Notes: generated by a model from the letters alone, not told the origin. A stretch of DNA of 64,000 nt from Glutamicibacter creatinolyticus (GCF_006094275.1 NZ_CP034412.1:992001-1056000), one strand, 5' to 3'; shown: positions 28,645 through 37,850, counted from the first letter of the stretch. Made by a program: numbers and translations.

Positions 28645-28796
28645 AGGCCATCTCCCACCCGCTGTCGCCGTGCAGGCGTCCGGGTACTTCGGCGGGAATC
28701 CCTCACGGGGATTCCAAGGCAGCAGGGTTCAGCAGAACCCTTGGTGCTGTAGTCGACTTTGTGGCCTTCGCCTGCATCAGCAGCGGAGGCCTTTTT
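28645..28796 (+). promoter_or_regulatory. structured infC leader with a transcription terminator
   Basis: Successive hairpins precede infC: GGAATCCC/GGGATTCC (28695-28702 with 28708-28715) and GGGTTC/GAACCC (28725-28730 with 28735-28740) inside CCAA/TTGG (28714-28717 with 28741-28744). A 9-bp stem with one wobble (28763-28771 with 28783-28791) is followed by TTTTT (28792-28796), a textbook intrinsic terminator only 41 nt before the infC start. This implies attenuation control of the operon, by analogy to the infC/L20 leader of Bacillus, though the sequence is unrelated in detail. Confidence 0.65.
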
Positions 28797-28837
28797 CGTT
28801 GCTGGGCAGCACTACTTACGACTAACAGGAGTTACAC

Positions 28838-29518
28838 ATCAGCGATCCACGCATTAACGAGCGCATTCGCGTACCTGAGGTACGCCTCGTTGGCCCAAAT
28901 GGTGAACAGGTGGGAATTGTCCGCATCGAGGACGCCCTGCGCCTGGCTCACGAATCCGATCTCGACCTGGTCGAGGTGGCCCCCAACGCCAAGCCTCCAG
29001 TGTGCAAGTTGATGGACTTCGGCAAGTACAAGTACGAAGCCGCCGTCAAGGCACGCGAGGCCCGCAAGAACCAGACCAACACGGTCCTGAAGGAAGTCCG
29101 CTTCCGCCTGAAGATCGACAAGCACGACTACGAAACCAAGGTCGGCCACGCCCTGCGCTTCCTGGGCGCCGGTGACAAGGTCAAGGCCATGATCCAGTTC
29201 CGTGGACGTGAGCAGCAGCGCCCGGAGATGGGCATCCGCCTGCTGGAGAAGTTTGCAGAGGACGTTGCGGAAGTTGGAGCCGTTGAGTCCAACCCGCGCA
29301 TCGATGGCCGCAACATGGTCATGGTGGTCGGTCCGCTGAAGAACAAGGCCGAGGCCCGTCGCGAACAGCAGCAGAAGTCCGGCGGTCGTGGTTCCAAGCG
29401 CCGCGTCGCCACCGACGCTCCGCAGGAAACCTCGGGGCAGAACGTGGCCTCCTCCATGGACGACGAGGCTCGCGCCAAGCTGGAGCAGGCACGGGCCCAG
29501 GCCGAGGGCGAGGCGTAA
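28838..29518 (+). CDS. infC: Translation initiation factor IF-3 (ATC start)
   Basis: 226-residue IF-3. Residues from the start ([20 protein letters not shown]) through the linker ([13 protein letters not shown]) to the C-terminal domain ([12 protein letters not shown]) are complete. The only start that preserves the conserved N-terminus is ATC 28838, 6 nt after AGGAG (28827-28831). The next standard start, GTG 28910, would remove 24 conserved residues. Non-AUG starts of infC (AUU, AUC) are how IF-3 represses its own translation in other bacteria. The C-terminus has an extra ~45-residue Gln/Ala/Arg-rich tail. It is first in the operon infC-rpmI-rplT. Confidence 0.93.
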   Translation: MSDPRINERIRVPEVRLVGPNGEQVGIVRIEDALRLAHESDLDLVEVAPNAKPPVCKLMDFGKYKYEAAVKAREARKNQTNTVLKEVRFRLKIDKHDYETKVGHALRFLGAGDKVKAMIQFRGREQQRPEMGIRLLEKFAEDVAEVGAVESNPRIDGRNMVMVVGPLKNKAEARREQQQKSGGRGSKRRVATDAPQETSGQNVASSMDDEARAKLEQARAQAEGEA

Positions 29519-29530
29519 GCCGAGCCCTCC

Positions 29531-29589
29531 GGGTTCCCCCGGAACCCGCCGCCTTCAGGGCGAACGGTCCTTCCTCCGCGGAAGGGCCG
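29531..29589 (+). promoter_or_regulatory. two hairpins in the infC-rpmI gap
   Basis: GGGTTCC/GGAACCC (29531-29537 with 29541-29547) and a 10-bp stem with one wobble (29565-29574 with 29580-29589) sit in the 179-nt intercistronic region. They may be processing signals, partial terminators or an L20-binding operator. Confidence 0.4.
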
Positions 29590-29697
29590 CACTAGAAAAG
29601 AACAACAGCGGTCGTCTCGCTTTGAGGGGCCCGCTTCGGATGATCCCCGACGGGTCCGGCACGGATCCGATCGGAGCACGTAAGGAGAACGGCAGCT

Positions 29698-29892
29698 ATG
29701 CCGAAGTTCAAGACTCATAGTGGCGCCAAGAAGCGCTTCAAGGTGACCGGCAGCGGAAAGCTGGCGCGTCAGCAGGCCAACCGCCGCCACTACCTGGAGC
29801 ACAAGTCTTCCCGCATCACCCGTCGCCTGGCCTCTGACCAGCTCGTTGCCAAGGCCGATGTGAAGACCATCAAGCGGATGCTGGGCCTCTAG
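29698..29892 (+). CDS. rpmI: 50S ribosomal protein L35
   Basis: 64-residue basic protein, start [20 protein letters not shown], the invariant L35 N-terminus, and the usual end IKRMLGL. AAGGAGAACGG precedes ATG 29698. Second gene of the infC-rpmI-rplT operon; binds 23S rRNA in the large subunit. Confidence 0.98.
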   Translation: MPKFKTHSGAKKRFKVTGSGKLARQQANRRHYLEHKSSRITRRLASDQLVAKADVKTIKRMLGL

Positions 29893-30004
29893 GCCTTCCC
29901 CTTCGCAAGCATTACTCGGGGAAGCCTTACCCCAACCAACCACTAGTTTTCACCGCCGGAGAAGGACCTTCGCCAGCGGGAACAAGATTTGAAGGAGTAC
30001 ACAC

Positions 30005-30703
30005 GTGGCACGTGTGAAGCGGGCAGTCAACGCCCATAAGAAGCGTCGCGTCGTAATGGAACGCGCCAAGGGTTACCGCGGTCAGCGTTCGCGCCTTTAC
30101 CGCAAGGCCAAGGAGCAGCTGCTCCACTCGTTCGTATACAGCTACAACGACCGCCGCAAGCGCAAGGGCGACTTCCGCCGCTTGTGGATCCAGCGCATCA
30201 ACGCCGCTGCCCGCGCCAACGGCATGACCTACAACCGCCTGATCCAGGGCCTGAAGGCCGCCGAGGTCGAGGTTGACCGCCGCATGCTGGCCGAGCTGGC
30301 CGTCTCCGACGCCAACGCCTTCGCCGCGCTGGTCCAGGTAGCAAAGGGTGCCCTGCCGGCTGACGTCAACGCCCCAAAAGCGCCTGAGGCAGTAGCCGCC
30401 AAGGCCCCGCAGGCCGCCGCCGCCAAGGCTGCCGCCCCGAAGGCTGAGAAGGCTCCTGCCGCTGCTTCCGCCCACACCTCGGCCTCCAAGGCCGAAGCCG
30501 CCGGTGGCATCAAGGCCATCGAGGGTCAGGACGCTCCGGAAGGCTTCGTCATCAAGGGCAACTCCGGCTCGAACAAGTACCACGTGCCGGGTTCGACCTG
30601 GTACGAGCAGACCACTGCCGAGTACTGGTTCAACTCGATCGAGTCCGCCAAGGCCGCAGGCTACGAGCCCGCCGGTGGCGAAGCTCGTCAGCAGATGAAG
30701 TAA
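30005..30703 (+). CDS. rplT: 50S ribosomal protein L20 with a C-terminal extra domain
   Basis: Residues 1-120 are a normal L20 ([36 protein letters not shown], ending in the helix before LPAD), which organises 23S rRNA early in assembly. L20 normally ends near residue 120-130; here 232 residues are encoded in one frame. Residues ~120-178 form an Ala/Lys/Pro-rich linker. Residues ~179-226 form a compact domain ([41 protein letters not shown]). This resembles the small KGN...YH.PGS..Y..T.AE.WF domain attached to various actinobacterial proteins, including secreted nucleases (NCBI calls it 'sunset'). ATG 30005 is not GTG: the first codons are GTG GCA CGT, so the start is GTG. Confidence 0.93.
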   Translation: MARVKRAVNAHKKRRVVMERAKGYRGQRSRLYRKAKEQLLHSFVYSYNDRRKRKGDFRRLWIQRINAAARANGMTYNRLIQGLKAAEVEVDRRMLAELAVSDANAFAALVQVAKGALPADVNAPKAPEAVAAKAPQAAAAKAAAPKAEKAPAAASAHTSASKAEAAGGIKAIEGQDAPEGFVIKGNSGSNKYHVPGSTWYEQTTAEYWFNSIESAKAAGYEPAGGEARQQMK

Positions 30704-30764
30704 AGCCTTACTCATCCTTCACCACCCGTCACCGGTGCCAGGCGCCGGATGCGGGTGAGGAAAC

Positions 30765-30810
30765 ACACCAGCGGGTGCAGACCATAACCATGGTCTGCAC
30801 CCGCTGGTGT
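30765..30810. terminator. 21-bp perfect hairpin after rplT
   Basis: Perfect 21-bp inverted repeat (30765-30785 with 30790-30810) with a 4-nt loop (AACC), followed by TCTGCC. It ends the infC operon just before the methyltransferase promoter. Confidence 0.75.
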
Positions 30811-30834
30811 TCTGCCCGGCACCGTATTTGCCGG

Positions 30835-30840
30835 TATTCT
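30835..30840 (+). promoter_or_regulatory. -10 box of a probable leaderless promoter for the TrmH-family gene
   Basis: TATTCT, 6 nt, then ATG 30847. Confidence 0.5.
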
Positions 30841-30846
30841 CGAATC

Positions 30847-31728
30847 ATGACCAGCTATGAAGAACCGGTGATGTCCAACCTGCGGGCCGACAAGGTCAAA
30901 GCCGTCGCCCGGCTGGCCACCCGCGCCGGACGCAAAGCCAGCGGACACTACCTGGTCGAAGGCCCGCAGGCCGTGCGCGAGGCGCTGAAGGCGCACGCCG
31001 CCACCGGTCAGGTGCTGGTCTCGGTGTACGCCACCGAACACTTCCTGGGCTCCTCCTCCGAATTCAGCGAACTGCTGCAGGACGCCCAGATCCCGGCCCG
31101 CACCGTCACCGAACAGGTGCTCGCGGCCATGGCCGACACCATCACCCCGCAGGGCATCATCGCCGTCGCCCGGCGCAACGAACCGGACCTGCGGGAACTG
31201 TTTGACTCCGCACCGCGGCTGATCGCGGTGCTCTGCCGGGTGCAGGACCCGGGCAACGCCGGCACCATCCTGCGCGCGGCCGACGCGGCCGGGGCGGACG
31301 CGGTGCTGTTCACCAAGGGCAGCGTGGACATCTACAACCCCAAGACGGTGCGCTCCACCGTCGGCTCGCTCTTCCACCTGCCGGTGATCGGCAACGTGGA
31401 CTTCGCGGAACTGACCTCCACCGCCACCCTGCACGGCATCCAGCTGCTGGCCGCCGACGGCTACGCCGAACACGACCTGGACACCCTGCAGGACCAGGCG
31501 GTGCTGCGCCGCGCCGGGCAGGGCGGGGAACCGGCGGCCGGGCAGCCGGCCCTGGACGTGCCCACCGCCTGGCTGTTCGGCAACGAAGGCCAGGGGCTGG
31601 ACGAGACCGAAAAGCAGGCCGCCCACCACAGGATCGCCGTGCCGCTGTACGGGGTGGCCGAATCCCTGAACGTGGGCACCGCCGCCACCGTCTGCCTGTA
31701 CGCTTCGGCAAGGGCGTTGCGCCCCTGA
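30847..31728 (+). CDS. TrmH/SpoU-family RNA 2'-O-methyltransferase
   Basis: 293 residues with a small RNA-binding N-terminal domain (GHYLVEGPQAVREAL near residue 40) and a knotted SPOUT domain with the three family motifs: CRVQDPGNAGTILRAADAAG, TAWLFGNEGQGL and IAVPLYGVAESLNVGTAATV. It methylates a ribose in rRNA or tRNA using SAM; the exact nucleotide is not deducible. ATG 30847 coincides with the predicted transcription start; a second in-frame ATG lies at 30874. Confidence 0.9.
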   Translation: MTSYEEPVMSNLRADKVKAVARLATRAGRKASGHYLVEGPQAVREALKAHAATGQVLVSVYATEHFLGSSSEFSELLQDAQIPARTVTEQVLAAMADTITPQGIIAVARRNEPDLRELFDSAPRLIAVLCRVQDPGNAGTILRAADAAGADAVLFTKGSVDIYNPKTVRSTVGSLFHLPVIGNVDFAELTSTATLHGIQLLAADGYAEHDLDTLQDQAVLRRAGQGGEPAAGQPALDVPTAWLFGNEGQGLDETEKQAAHHRIAVPLYGVAESLNVGTAATVCLYASARALRP

Positions 31729-31819
31729 CCCGGTTGCTGACATAGTCCGAGGCAGGGCACCAGCTTTTGCTCACCGCACCGGTGCCCGCACAAGGTGTAC
31801 ACGGCCGAAAGGGACGCCA

Positions 31820-32812
31820 ATGGCGAGTGAAGAAAGCACGAAGTCGATCATCGCGGCGCTCAGCGCCAACCTGGCGATCGCCATCGCCAAGTTCGTGGCC
31901 TGGCTGCTCAGCTCATCCTCCTCGATGCTGGCCGAGGCCATCCACTCGGTGGCCGACACCGGCAACCAGCTGGTGCTGCTCATCGGGCGGCGCCGCTCCA
32001 AGCGCAAGGCCGACACCGAGCACCCCTTCGGGTACGGGGGAGAGCGCTTTGTGTCCGCGTTCCTGGTCGCCATCATCCTGTTCAGCGCCGGCGGGCTGTT
32101 CGCCCTCTACGAGGCGTATGAGAAGTTCCACGACCCGCACGGCATCACCGGGCCGTGGTGGTGGGTGCCGCTGGCCGTGATCGTGTTCGCGATCATCGCC
32201 GAGGGGCTCTCGCTGCGCACCGCGATCAAGCAAAGCGCCCGGGCCCGCGGGCGGCGCGGGCTGCTCAGCTTCGTGCGCAGCACCAAGAACCCCGAACTGC
32301 CGGTGGTGCTGCTGGAGGACACCGCGGCACTGCTGGGCCTGACCTTCGCCCTGCTCGGGGTGGGGCTGACCATCCTGACCGGGGACGGGCGCTTTGACGC
32401 CGCGGGCACCGCCGCCATTGGCGTGCTGCTGGTGGTGATCGCGGTGATCCTGGCCGTGGAGACTCGCTCGCTGCTGCTGGGCGAGTCGGCCAGCAAGGCG
32501 CACGTGCAGGCCATCCGCGGTGCCGTGGCCAACGCGGACACCGAACTGGTGCACCTGCGCACCATGCACGTGGGCCCCGAGGAGCTGCTGATCGCACTGA
32601 AGATCGTGGTGGCCCCGGACGCCACCGGCGCGCAGATCGCCGATCACATCGATAGGCTGGAAAAGGACATCCGCGCCGCGGTGCCGCTGCGCAGCCTGAT
32701 CTACATCGAACCGGACATCAAGCGGCGCGCGCTGCCGGCGGACCCGGAAAGCGCCGGGCTGCAGAGCCCGGAGCAGCCCGGGCCCACCCCCGGCCAGCCC
32801 GGCACCGCCTGA
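31820..32812 (+). CDS. Cation diffusion facilitator family transporter
   Basis: 330-residue CDF transporter: about six membrane helices with the metal-site motif HSVAD near residue 40 and the GYGGERFVSAF loop, then a cytoplasmic domain (about 225-310) that ends in IEPDIKRR. It most likely exports Zn, Fe or Mn by proton antiport; the metal is not deducible. AAAGGGACGCCA precedes ATG 31820. The short Pro-rich tail is disordered. The MutT gene follows after 25 nt. Confidence 0.9.
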   Translation: MASEESTKSIIAALSANLAIAIAKFVAWLLSSSSSMLAEAIHSVADTGNQLVLLIGRRRSKRKADTEHPFGYGGERFVSAFLVAIILFSAGGLFALYEAYEKFHDPHGITGPWWWVPLAVIVFAIIAEGLSLRTAIKQSARARGRRGLLSFVRSTKNPELPVVLLEDTAALLGLTFALLGVGLTILTGDGRFDAAGTAAIGVLLVVIAVILAVETRSLLLGESASKAHVQAIRGAVANADTELVHLRTMHVGPEELLIALKIVVAPDATGAQIADHIDRLEKDIRAAVPLRSLIYIEPDIKRRALPADPESAGLQSPEQPGPTPGQPGTA

Positions 32813-32837
32813 GTGAAGCACACGAGAAGAGAGCCTG

Positions 32838-33272
32838 ATGAGCCTGAAGCAGATCGTCGCGATCGCCCTGGTCGACTCGCTGCAGCACCCCACCCGGCTG
32901 CTGGCCGCCCGGCGCAACCGTCCGGCCGCGCTGGCCGGGCTGTGGGAGTTCCCCGGCGGCAAGGTCGAATCGGGGGAGGACCCGGTGGAAGCGGTGCGCC
33001 GGGAGATCCGCGAGGAGCTGGGCATCGAGATCACCCTGGGCGATGAGATCTACGGTCCGCTTGAGCAGGGCTGGGCGCTGAACGAGCGGGCGGCGATGCG
33101 CGTGTGGTTCGCCACCATCGCCTCCGGCACCCCGCGCCCGCTGGACGGACACGACCAGCTGCGCTGGCTGGAGCTGGGCGCCGAGCCGTGGCAGGCGGTG
33201 CCCTGGATCCCGGCCGATGAACCGATCGTGCAGGCCTGCGTCGCCGACGCGAAGGCCCCGGTCGGGCCCTAG
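32838..33272 (+). CDS. MutT-like NUDIX pyrophosphohydrolase
   Basis: 144 residues. The NUDIX box is complete (GGKVESGEDPVEAVRREI, then REELGI) and the WEFPGGKVE start and LRWLELG/WIPADEPIV ends are typical of MutT/CTP-pyrophosphohydrolase enzymes that clean oxidised or non-canonical NTPs. GAGAAGAGAG precedes ATG 32838. Probably co-transcribed with the CDF transporter. Exact substrate is uncertain. Confidence 0.88.
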   Translation: MSLKQIVAIALVDSLQHPTRLLAARRNRPAALAGLWEFPGGKVESGEDPVEAVRREIREELGIEITLGDEIYGPLEQGWALNERAAMRVWFATIASGTPRPLDGHDQLRWLELGAEPWQAVPWIPADEPIVQACVADAKAPVGP

Positions 33273-33453
33273 GCGCTTGCGCCCGGCACTGCGCCACGGG
33301 CCCGGCGAACTGGGCGCGACCGGGCCCACCCGCGTAAGCTGGGAGGAGCAAAAACGCTCGGCCCGCGCGGCGGGGCGGATCAATAGAGCGAAGAAGACCA
33401 CCGAACGCTAGTGAACGAGCCCGCTGGATGGGGCTGTGCTGAGGAGAGAGCGC

Positions 33454-34104
33454 GTGAAGAAACTTGTAGGTGTACTGGCGATGATGTTCACCGCCATGTT
33501 GGCCCTGGCCGGCTGCGTGAACACGGACGCCCACGTCACCATCGAGGGCCAGGACAAGGCCAGCGGCACCGTGGAGGTGACCACCGACCGCGCCCTGCTG
33601 CAGGGTGCTTCACTGGATGACGTGCTGGCCACCAAGATCGACACCCGCCAACTGGACCAGATGGCCGGGGAGAACTGGACCTACGAGAAGATCGAGACCC
33701 AGGACCGGGTGGGCCTGCGCTTCAACACGGTCAGCTCGATGAACTTCGTGCAGCTGCAGGACGCCTTCCAGGGCTTTGAGCTGCCGGTTCAGCTGGGCAC
33801 CACCGAGGACGGCTTCAAGTTCGCCATGCGCGGCAACGCCCCGGGCTCCACCGACCCCAACGCCGCCAAGGCCACCATGTCGGTGACCTTCCCCGGCTCG
33901 GTGACCTCCACCACCGGCCCGGCCACCATCGAGGGTCACACCGTGACCTTTGACATGGTGCAGGGAGCCACCGAATACGAGGCCACCGGCAAGGCCAACT
34001 ACGCCCTGTTCTACTCCGTGGTCTTTGGCGGCGCCCTGCTGGTGCTGACCCTGATCATCGTGTTGGCCATGGCCCCCAAGGCCAAGGACACCGCGGCCCA
34101 CTAA
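33454..34104 (+). CDS. LppM-like lipoprotein with C-terminal transmembrane helix
   Basis: 216 residues from GTG 33454 (AGGAGAG upstream). A basic start ([10 protein letters not shown]) leads into the lipobox LALAGC. The exported body (about 25-180) has the DUF3153 pattern seen in mycobacterial Lpp[40 protein letters not shown], and [22 protein letters not shown]-terminal membrane helix ([20 protein letters not shown]) ends in a basic tail. It is thus anchored at both ends. Function in envelope lipid handling is inferred from LppM. Confidence 0.78.
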   Translation: MKKLVGVLAMMFTAMLALAGCVNTDAHVTIEGQDKASGTVEVTTDRALLQGASLDDVLATKIDTRQLDQMAGENWTYEKIETQDRVGLRFNTVSSMNFVQLQDAFQGFELPVQLGTTEDGFKFAMRGNAPGSTDPNAAKATMSVTFPGSVTSTTGPATIEGHTVTFDMVQGATEYEATGKANYALFYSVVFGGALLVLTLIIVLAMAPKAKDTAAH

Positions 34105-34123
34105 AACCGCCCACTCACGCATC

Positions 34124-34156
34124 AGGCCCGTCATCGAATCAGTCGTTGGCGGGCCT
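34124..34156 (+). terminator. possible terminator after the LppM-like gene
   Basis: AGGCCCG/CGGGCCT (34124-34130 with 34150-34156), 19-nt loop, followed by TGCC. Moderate strength. Confidence 0.45.
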
Positions 34157-34162
34157 TGCCAA

Positions 34163-34168
34163 TAGAAT
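34163..34168 (+). promoter_or_regulatory. -10 box of the pheST promoter
   Basis: TAGAAT with a predicted start near 34175, about 40 nt before ATG 34215. It argues against the upstream in-frame TTG at 34146 as the pheS start. No T-box leader is visible. Confidence 0.5.
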
Positions 34169-34214
34169 GGGAAACAAGTCAATTACCAGCGAAGAGAAGG
34201 ATCACCAGATCCCC

Positions 34215-35294
34215 ATGTCTGACCAGACAATCCAAGAAACGCCGGTGGACGGCGCCGCGCCACCGCACCCCACCGATGAGCAGGGCGTGAACGCCGCCGT
34301 CGAGGCCGCCCTGTCGGCCATCGCCGCGGCCGCCGACCTGAATGAGCTCAAGGCCGCCCGCCTGGCGCACACCGGGGAGAAGTCCGCGCTGTCCCTGGCC
34401 AACCGGCAGATCGGCAAGCTCGACAAGACCGAGAAGGCCGCCGCCGGCAAGCTGGTGGGCGCCGCCCGCGGCAAGGTGAACAAGGCCCTGGCCGCGCGCA
34501 CCGAGGTGCTGCAGGCCGAGGAGGCCGAACGCATCCTGGTCGAGGAGACCGTGGACGTCACCGCCGCCCCGGTGCGCCGCCCGCTGGGCGCCCGCCACCC
34601 GCTGTCGGTGCTGCAGGACCGTGTCGCGGACATTTTCGTGGGCATGGGCTGGGAAATCGCCGAGGGCCCGGAAGTGGAATCCGAGTGGTTCAACTTCGAT
34701 GCGCTGAACTTCAAGCCGGACCACCCGGCCCGCGAAATGCAGGACACCTTCTTCATCGAACCGGCCGACGCGCACCTGGTGCTGCGCACCCACACCTCCC
34801 CGGTGCAGGTGCGCTCCATGCTCGAACGCGAGGTGCCGCTGTACGTGCTCTGCCCCGGGCGCACCTTCCGCACCGATGAGCTGGACGCCACCCACACCCC
34901 GGTCTTCCACCAGTTCGAGGGCCTGGCCGTGGACAAGGGCCTGACCATGGCCGACCTGCGCGGCACCCTGGAGCACTTCGCCCGGCAGATGTTCGGCGCC
35001 GAAGCCGAGATCCGCCTGCGCCCTGCCTACTTCCCGTTCACCGAGCCCAGCGCCGAGCTGGACATCTGGCACCCCGGCGCCAAGGGCGGGCCGCGCTGGA
35101 TCGAGTGGGGCGGCTGCGGCATGGTCAACCCCAACGTGCTGCGCGCCGCGGGCATCGACCCGGAGGTGTACTCCGGGTTCGCGTTCGGCATGGGCGTGGA
35201 GCGCACGCTCATGTTCCGCAACGATGTGCCCGACATGCACGACATGATCGAGGGCGACGTCCGTTTCAGCCAGCACTTCGGGATGGAGATCTAA
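34215..35294 (+). CDS. pheS: Phenylalanine-tRNA ligase alpha subunit
   Basis: Catalytic subunit of the (alpha-beta)2 enzyme charging tRNA-Phe. 359 residues from ATG 34215 with GAAGAGAAGGA upstream. An N-terminal coiled coil (about 30-115) precedes the class II core. Motif 2 is in [19 protein letters not shown] and motif 3 is in the [15 protein letters not shown] segment. The [19 protein letters not shown] stretch is phenylalanyl-specific, and it has Gly-Ala where other PheS proteins vary. pheT begins 4 nt after the stop. Confidence 0.96.
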   Translation: MSDQTIQETPVDGAAPPHPTDEQGVNAAVEAALSAIAAAADLNELKAARLAHTGEKSALSLANRQIGKLDKTEKAAAGKLVGAARGKVNKALAARTEVLQAEEAERILVEETVDVTAAPVRRPLGARHPLSVLQDRVADIFVGMGWEIAEGPEVESEWFNFDALNFKPDHPAREMQDTFFIEPADAHLVLRTHTSPVQVRSMLEREVPLYVLCPGRTFRTDELDATHTPVFHQFEGLAVDKGLTMADLRGTLEHFARQMFGAEAEIRLRPAYFPFTEPSAELDIWHPGAKGGPRWIEWGGCGMVNPNVLRAAGIDPEVYSGFAFGMGVERTLMFRNDVPDMHDMIEGDVRFSQHFGMEI

Positions 35295-35298
35295 CCCA

Positions 35299-37839
35299 AT
35301 GCGAGTACCACTGTCATGGCTGCGCGACTACGCGCAGGTACCTGCCAACGCCTCGGCTGAGGACGTGATGGCCGACCTGGTCAAGGTCGGGCTGGAAGAG
35401 GAGGACGTGCACCGTCCCTCCGACGAACTGCACGGCCCGATCGTGGTCGGCCAGGTGCTGAGCCTGGAAAAGGAGCCGCAGAAGAACGGCAAGACCATCA
35501 ACTGGTGCCAGGTGCGCGTGGTGCCCGAGGGCACCGGGCAGACCCTGACCGGGGACGGGATCGATCCCTCGGGCGTGCAGGGCATCGTGTGCGGCGCACA
35601 CAACTTCGAAGTCGGGGACAAGGTCGTGGTGACCCTGCCCGGCGCCGTGCTGCCCGGGGACTTCCGCATCTCCCCGCGCAAGACCTACGGCCACGTCTCG
35701 ACCGGGATGATCGCCTCCTCGCGCGAACTGGGCATCGGGGAGGACCACGACGGGATCATCGTGCTCTCCCGCCTGGGGCTGGACCCGGAACTGGGCACCG
35801 ATGTGCTGGAGCTGTTCGGCCTGAAGGACCAGGCCGCGGAAATCAACGTCACCCCGGACCGCGGCTACTGCTTCTCCATCCGCGGGGTGGCCCGCGAATA
35901 CGCGCTGGCCACCGGCACCGAGTTCACCGACCCGGCCGCCACGATCAAGCTGACCCAGGCCGCCGCTGAAGGCCACCCGGTGCGCGTTGCGGACGACGCC
36001 CCGATCTACGGGGTGCCCGGCTGCACCCGCTTCGTCACCCGCGAGGTCACCGGCATCGACCCGGCCCGCCCCACCCCGCGCTGGATGGCGGCCCGGCTCT
36101 CGCTGGCCGGGGTGCGGTCGATCTCCCTGCCCGTGGACATCTCCAACTACGTGATGCTCGAACTGGGCCAGCCGCTGCACTTCTACGACGCGGACAAGCT
36201 CGCCGGGCCGATCGTGGTGCGCCGCGCCACCGCCGGGGAGAAGCTGACCACCCTGGATGAGAAGGAACGCACCCTCAACACCGAGGACCTGCTGATCACC
36301 GACGACTCCGGGCCGATCGGCATCGCCGGGGTCATGGGCGGGGCCTCCACCGAGGTAGGCGCGGCCACCACCCGGGTGGTCATCGAGGCCGCGAACTTCG
36401 AACCGGTCTCCATCGCCCGCTCCCGCCGCCGGCACAAGCTGCCCTCCGAGGCGTCCAAGCGCTTCGAGCGCGGGGTGGATGTGAATGTGGCCGACGTGGC
36501 CGCCCAGCGTGCCGTGGACCTGCTGGTCGAGCTGGCCGGGGGCACCGAAACCGCGAACATCACCGACTACGGCAACCCCGCCGAACCGGTGAGCATCCTG
36601 CTTCCGGCCGGGTACGCCAGCTCCCTGGTGGGCATCGACTACACCGAGGAGCAGATCATCTCCGCGCTGGAGGGGATCGGCGGCACCGTGACCGCCACCG
36701 GCGAGGGCTTTGAGGTCATCGCCCCGACCTGGCGCCCGGACCTGGCGATCAAGCAGGACCTGGTGGAGGAAGTGGCCCGCGTCATCGGCTACGACCAGAT
36801 CCCGGCCACCCTGCCGGTCGCCCCGCCCGGGCGCGGGCTGACCCGCACCCAGGCCCAGCGCCGCCGCCTGCTGCAGGGCCTGGCCGACGCCGGACTGACC
36901 GAGGTGCTGGCCTACCCGTTCGTCTCGGCCGCGCAGAACAACACGTTCGGCACCCCCGAGGCGGGCACCGAGGTGCCCAGCGTGAAGCTGGCCAACCCGA
37001 TCTCCTCCGAATACGGGCTGCTGCGCACCTCGCTGCTGCCCGGGCTGCTGGAGATCGCCCGGCGCAACCACGGCCGCGGCTTCCGCGACCTGGCGCTGTA
37101 CGAGGGCGGGCTGGTGTTCCTGCCCGGAGCGCAGACCGGTTCCAAGGTGCTGCCGCCGCTGGGCGCCAAGCCGAGCGATGAGGTGCTGGCCGAACTGCGC
37201 GCCGGCATCCCGAACCAGCCCTGGCACCTGGCCGCCGTGCTCACCGGTCACGAGGCCGCCGCCGGGGTGGGCTTCACCCCGCGCGCCTGGGACTGGGCCG
37301 ACGCACTGGATGTTGCGCGCACCGCCGCCGGGATCCTGGGCTCCGAACTGGAAATCGCCCAGGGCAAGCACCAGGCGTTCCATCCGGGCCGCACCGCAGC
37401 GCTGAGCGTGAACGGCGAACTGATCGGCTACGCCGGCGAACTGCACCCGCAGCTGCTCAAGGACCTGGACCTGCCCGCGCGCACGGTGGCCATGGAACTG
37501 GACGGCGAGGCCCTGATGGCCGCCGCCCCGGCCGTGGTTGTCGCCGAGCAGATGACCACCCAGCCGCTGGCCACCCAGGACGTGGCACTGGTGGTGGATG
37601 AGCAGGTCGTCGCCGGCGACGTGCTGAGCGCCCTGCGCGAGGGCGCCGGTGAACTGCTGGAGGACATCGCACTGTTCGACGTGTACTCCGGCCAGGGCAT
37701 CGAGGACGGCAAGAAGTCACTGGCCTTCGGGCTGCGCTTCCGCGCCACGGACCGCACCCTGACCGCGGACGAGGCCTCCGAGGCCCGTGCCGCGGCCGTG
37801 GCGGTCGCCGCCGATCGCTTCGGCGCCGTGCAGCGCTAG
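35299..37839 (+). CDS. pheT: Phenylalanine-tRNA ligase beta subunit
   Basis: 846 residues with the full bacterial architecture: EMAP-II-like tRNA-binding domain (about 40-155), B3/B4 editing domain (roughly 210-390, with the SRRRHKLPSEASKRFERGVD segment), B5 domain (about 410-480), the inactive class II-like core, and a C-terminal FDX-ACB anticodon-binding domain (about 755-846, ending VAVAADRFGAVQR). The first residues MRVPLSWLRDYAQVP are the invariant start. It forms an operon with pheS and is followed by a strong T-run terminator. Confidence 0.97.
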   Translation: MRVPLSWLRDYAQVPANASAEDVMADLVKVGLEEEDVHRPSDELHGPIVVGQVLSLEKEPQKNGKTINWCQVRVVPEGTGQTLTGDGIDPSGVQGIVCGAHNFEVGDKVVVTLPGAVLPGDFRISPRKTYGHVSTGMIASSRELGIGEDHDGIIVLSRLGLDPELGTDVLELFGLKDQAAEINVTPDRGYCFSIRGVAREYALATGTEFTDPAATIKLTQAAAEGHPVRVADDAPIYGVPGCTRFVTREVTGIDPARPTPRWMAARLSLAGVRSISLPVDISNYVMLELGQPLHFYDADKLAGPIVVRRATAGEKLTTLDEKERTLNTEDLLITDDSGPIGIAGVMGGASTEVGAATTRVVIEAANFEPVSIARSRRRHKLPSEASKRFERGVDVNVADVAAQRAVDLLVELAGGTETANITDYGNPAEPVSILLPAGYASSLVGIDYTEEQIISALEGIGGTVTATGEGFEVIAPTWRPDLAIKQDLVEEVARVIGYDQIPATLPVAPPGRGLTRTQAQRRRLLQGLADAGLTEVLAYPFVSAAQNNTFGTPEAGTEVPSVKLANPISSEYGLLRTSLLPGLLEIARRNHGRGFRDLALYEGGLVFLPGAQTGSKVLPPLGAKPSDEVLAELRAGIPNQPWHLAAVLTGHEAAAGVGFTPRAWDWADALDVARTAAGILGSELEIAQGKHQAFHPGRTAALSVNGELIGYAGELHPQLLKDLDLPARTVAMELDGEALMAAAPAVVVAEQMTTQPLATQDVALVVDEQVVAGDVLSALREGAGELLEDIALFDVYSGQGIEDGKKSLAFGLRFRATDRTLTADEASEARAAAVAVAADRFGAVQR

Positions 37840-37850
37840 CAATCCGCGAT

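Noticed and set aside
34105-34214. T-box or other riboswitch upstream of pheST
   Set aside because: No specifier loop, T-box sequence or antiterminator; only a promoter and a short leader fit in the gap.
35314-37446. 710-codon minus-strand frame opposite pheT
   Set aside because: Shadow frame with no recognisable domain; pheT is complete.
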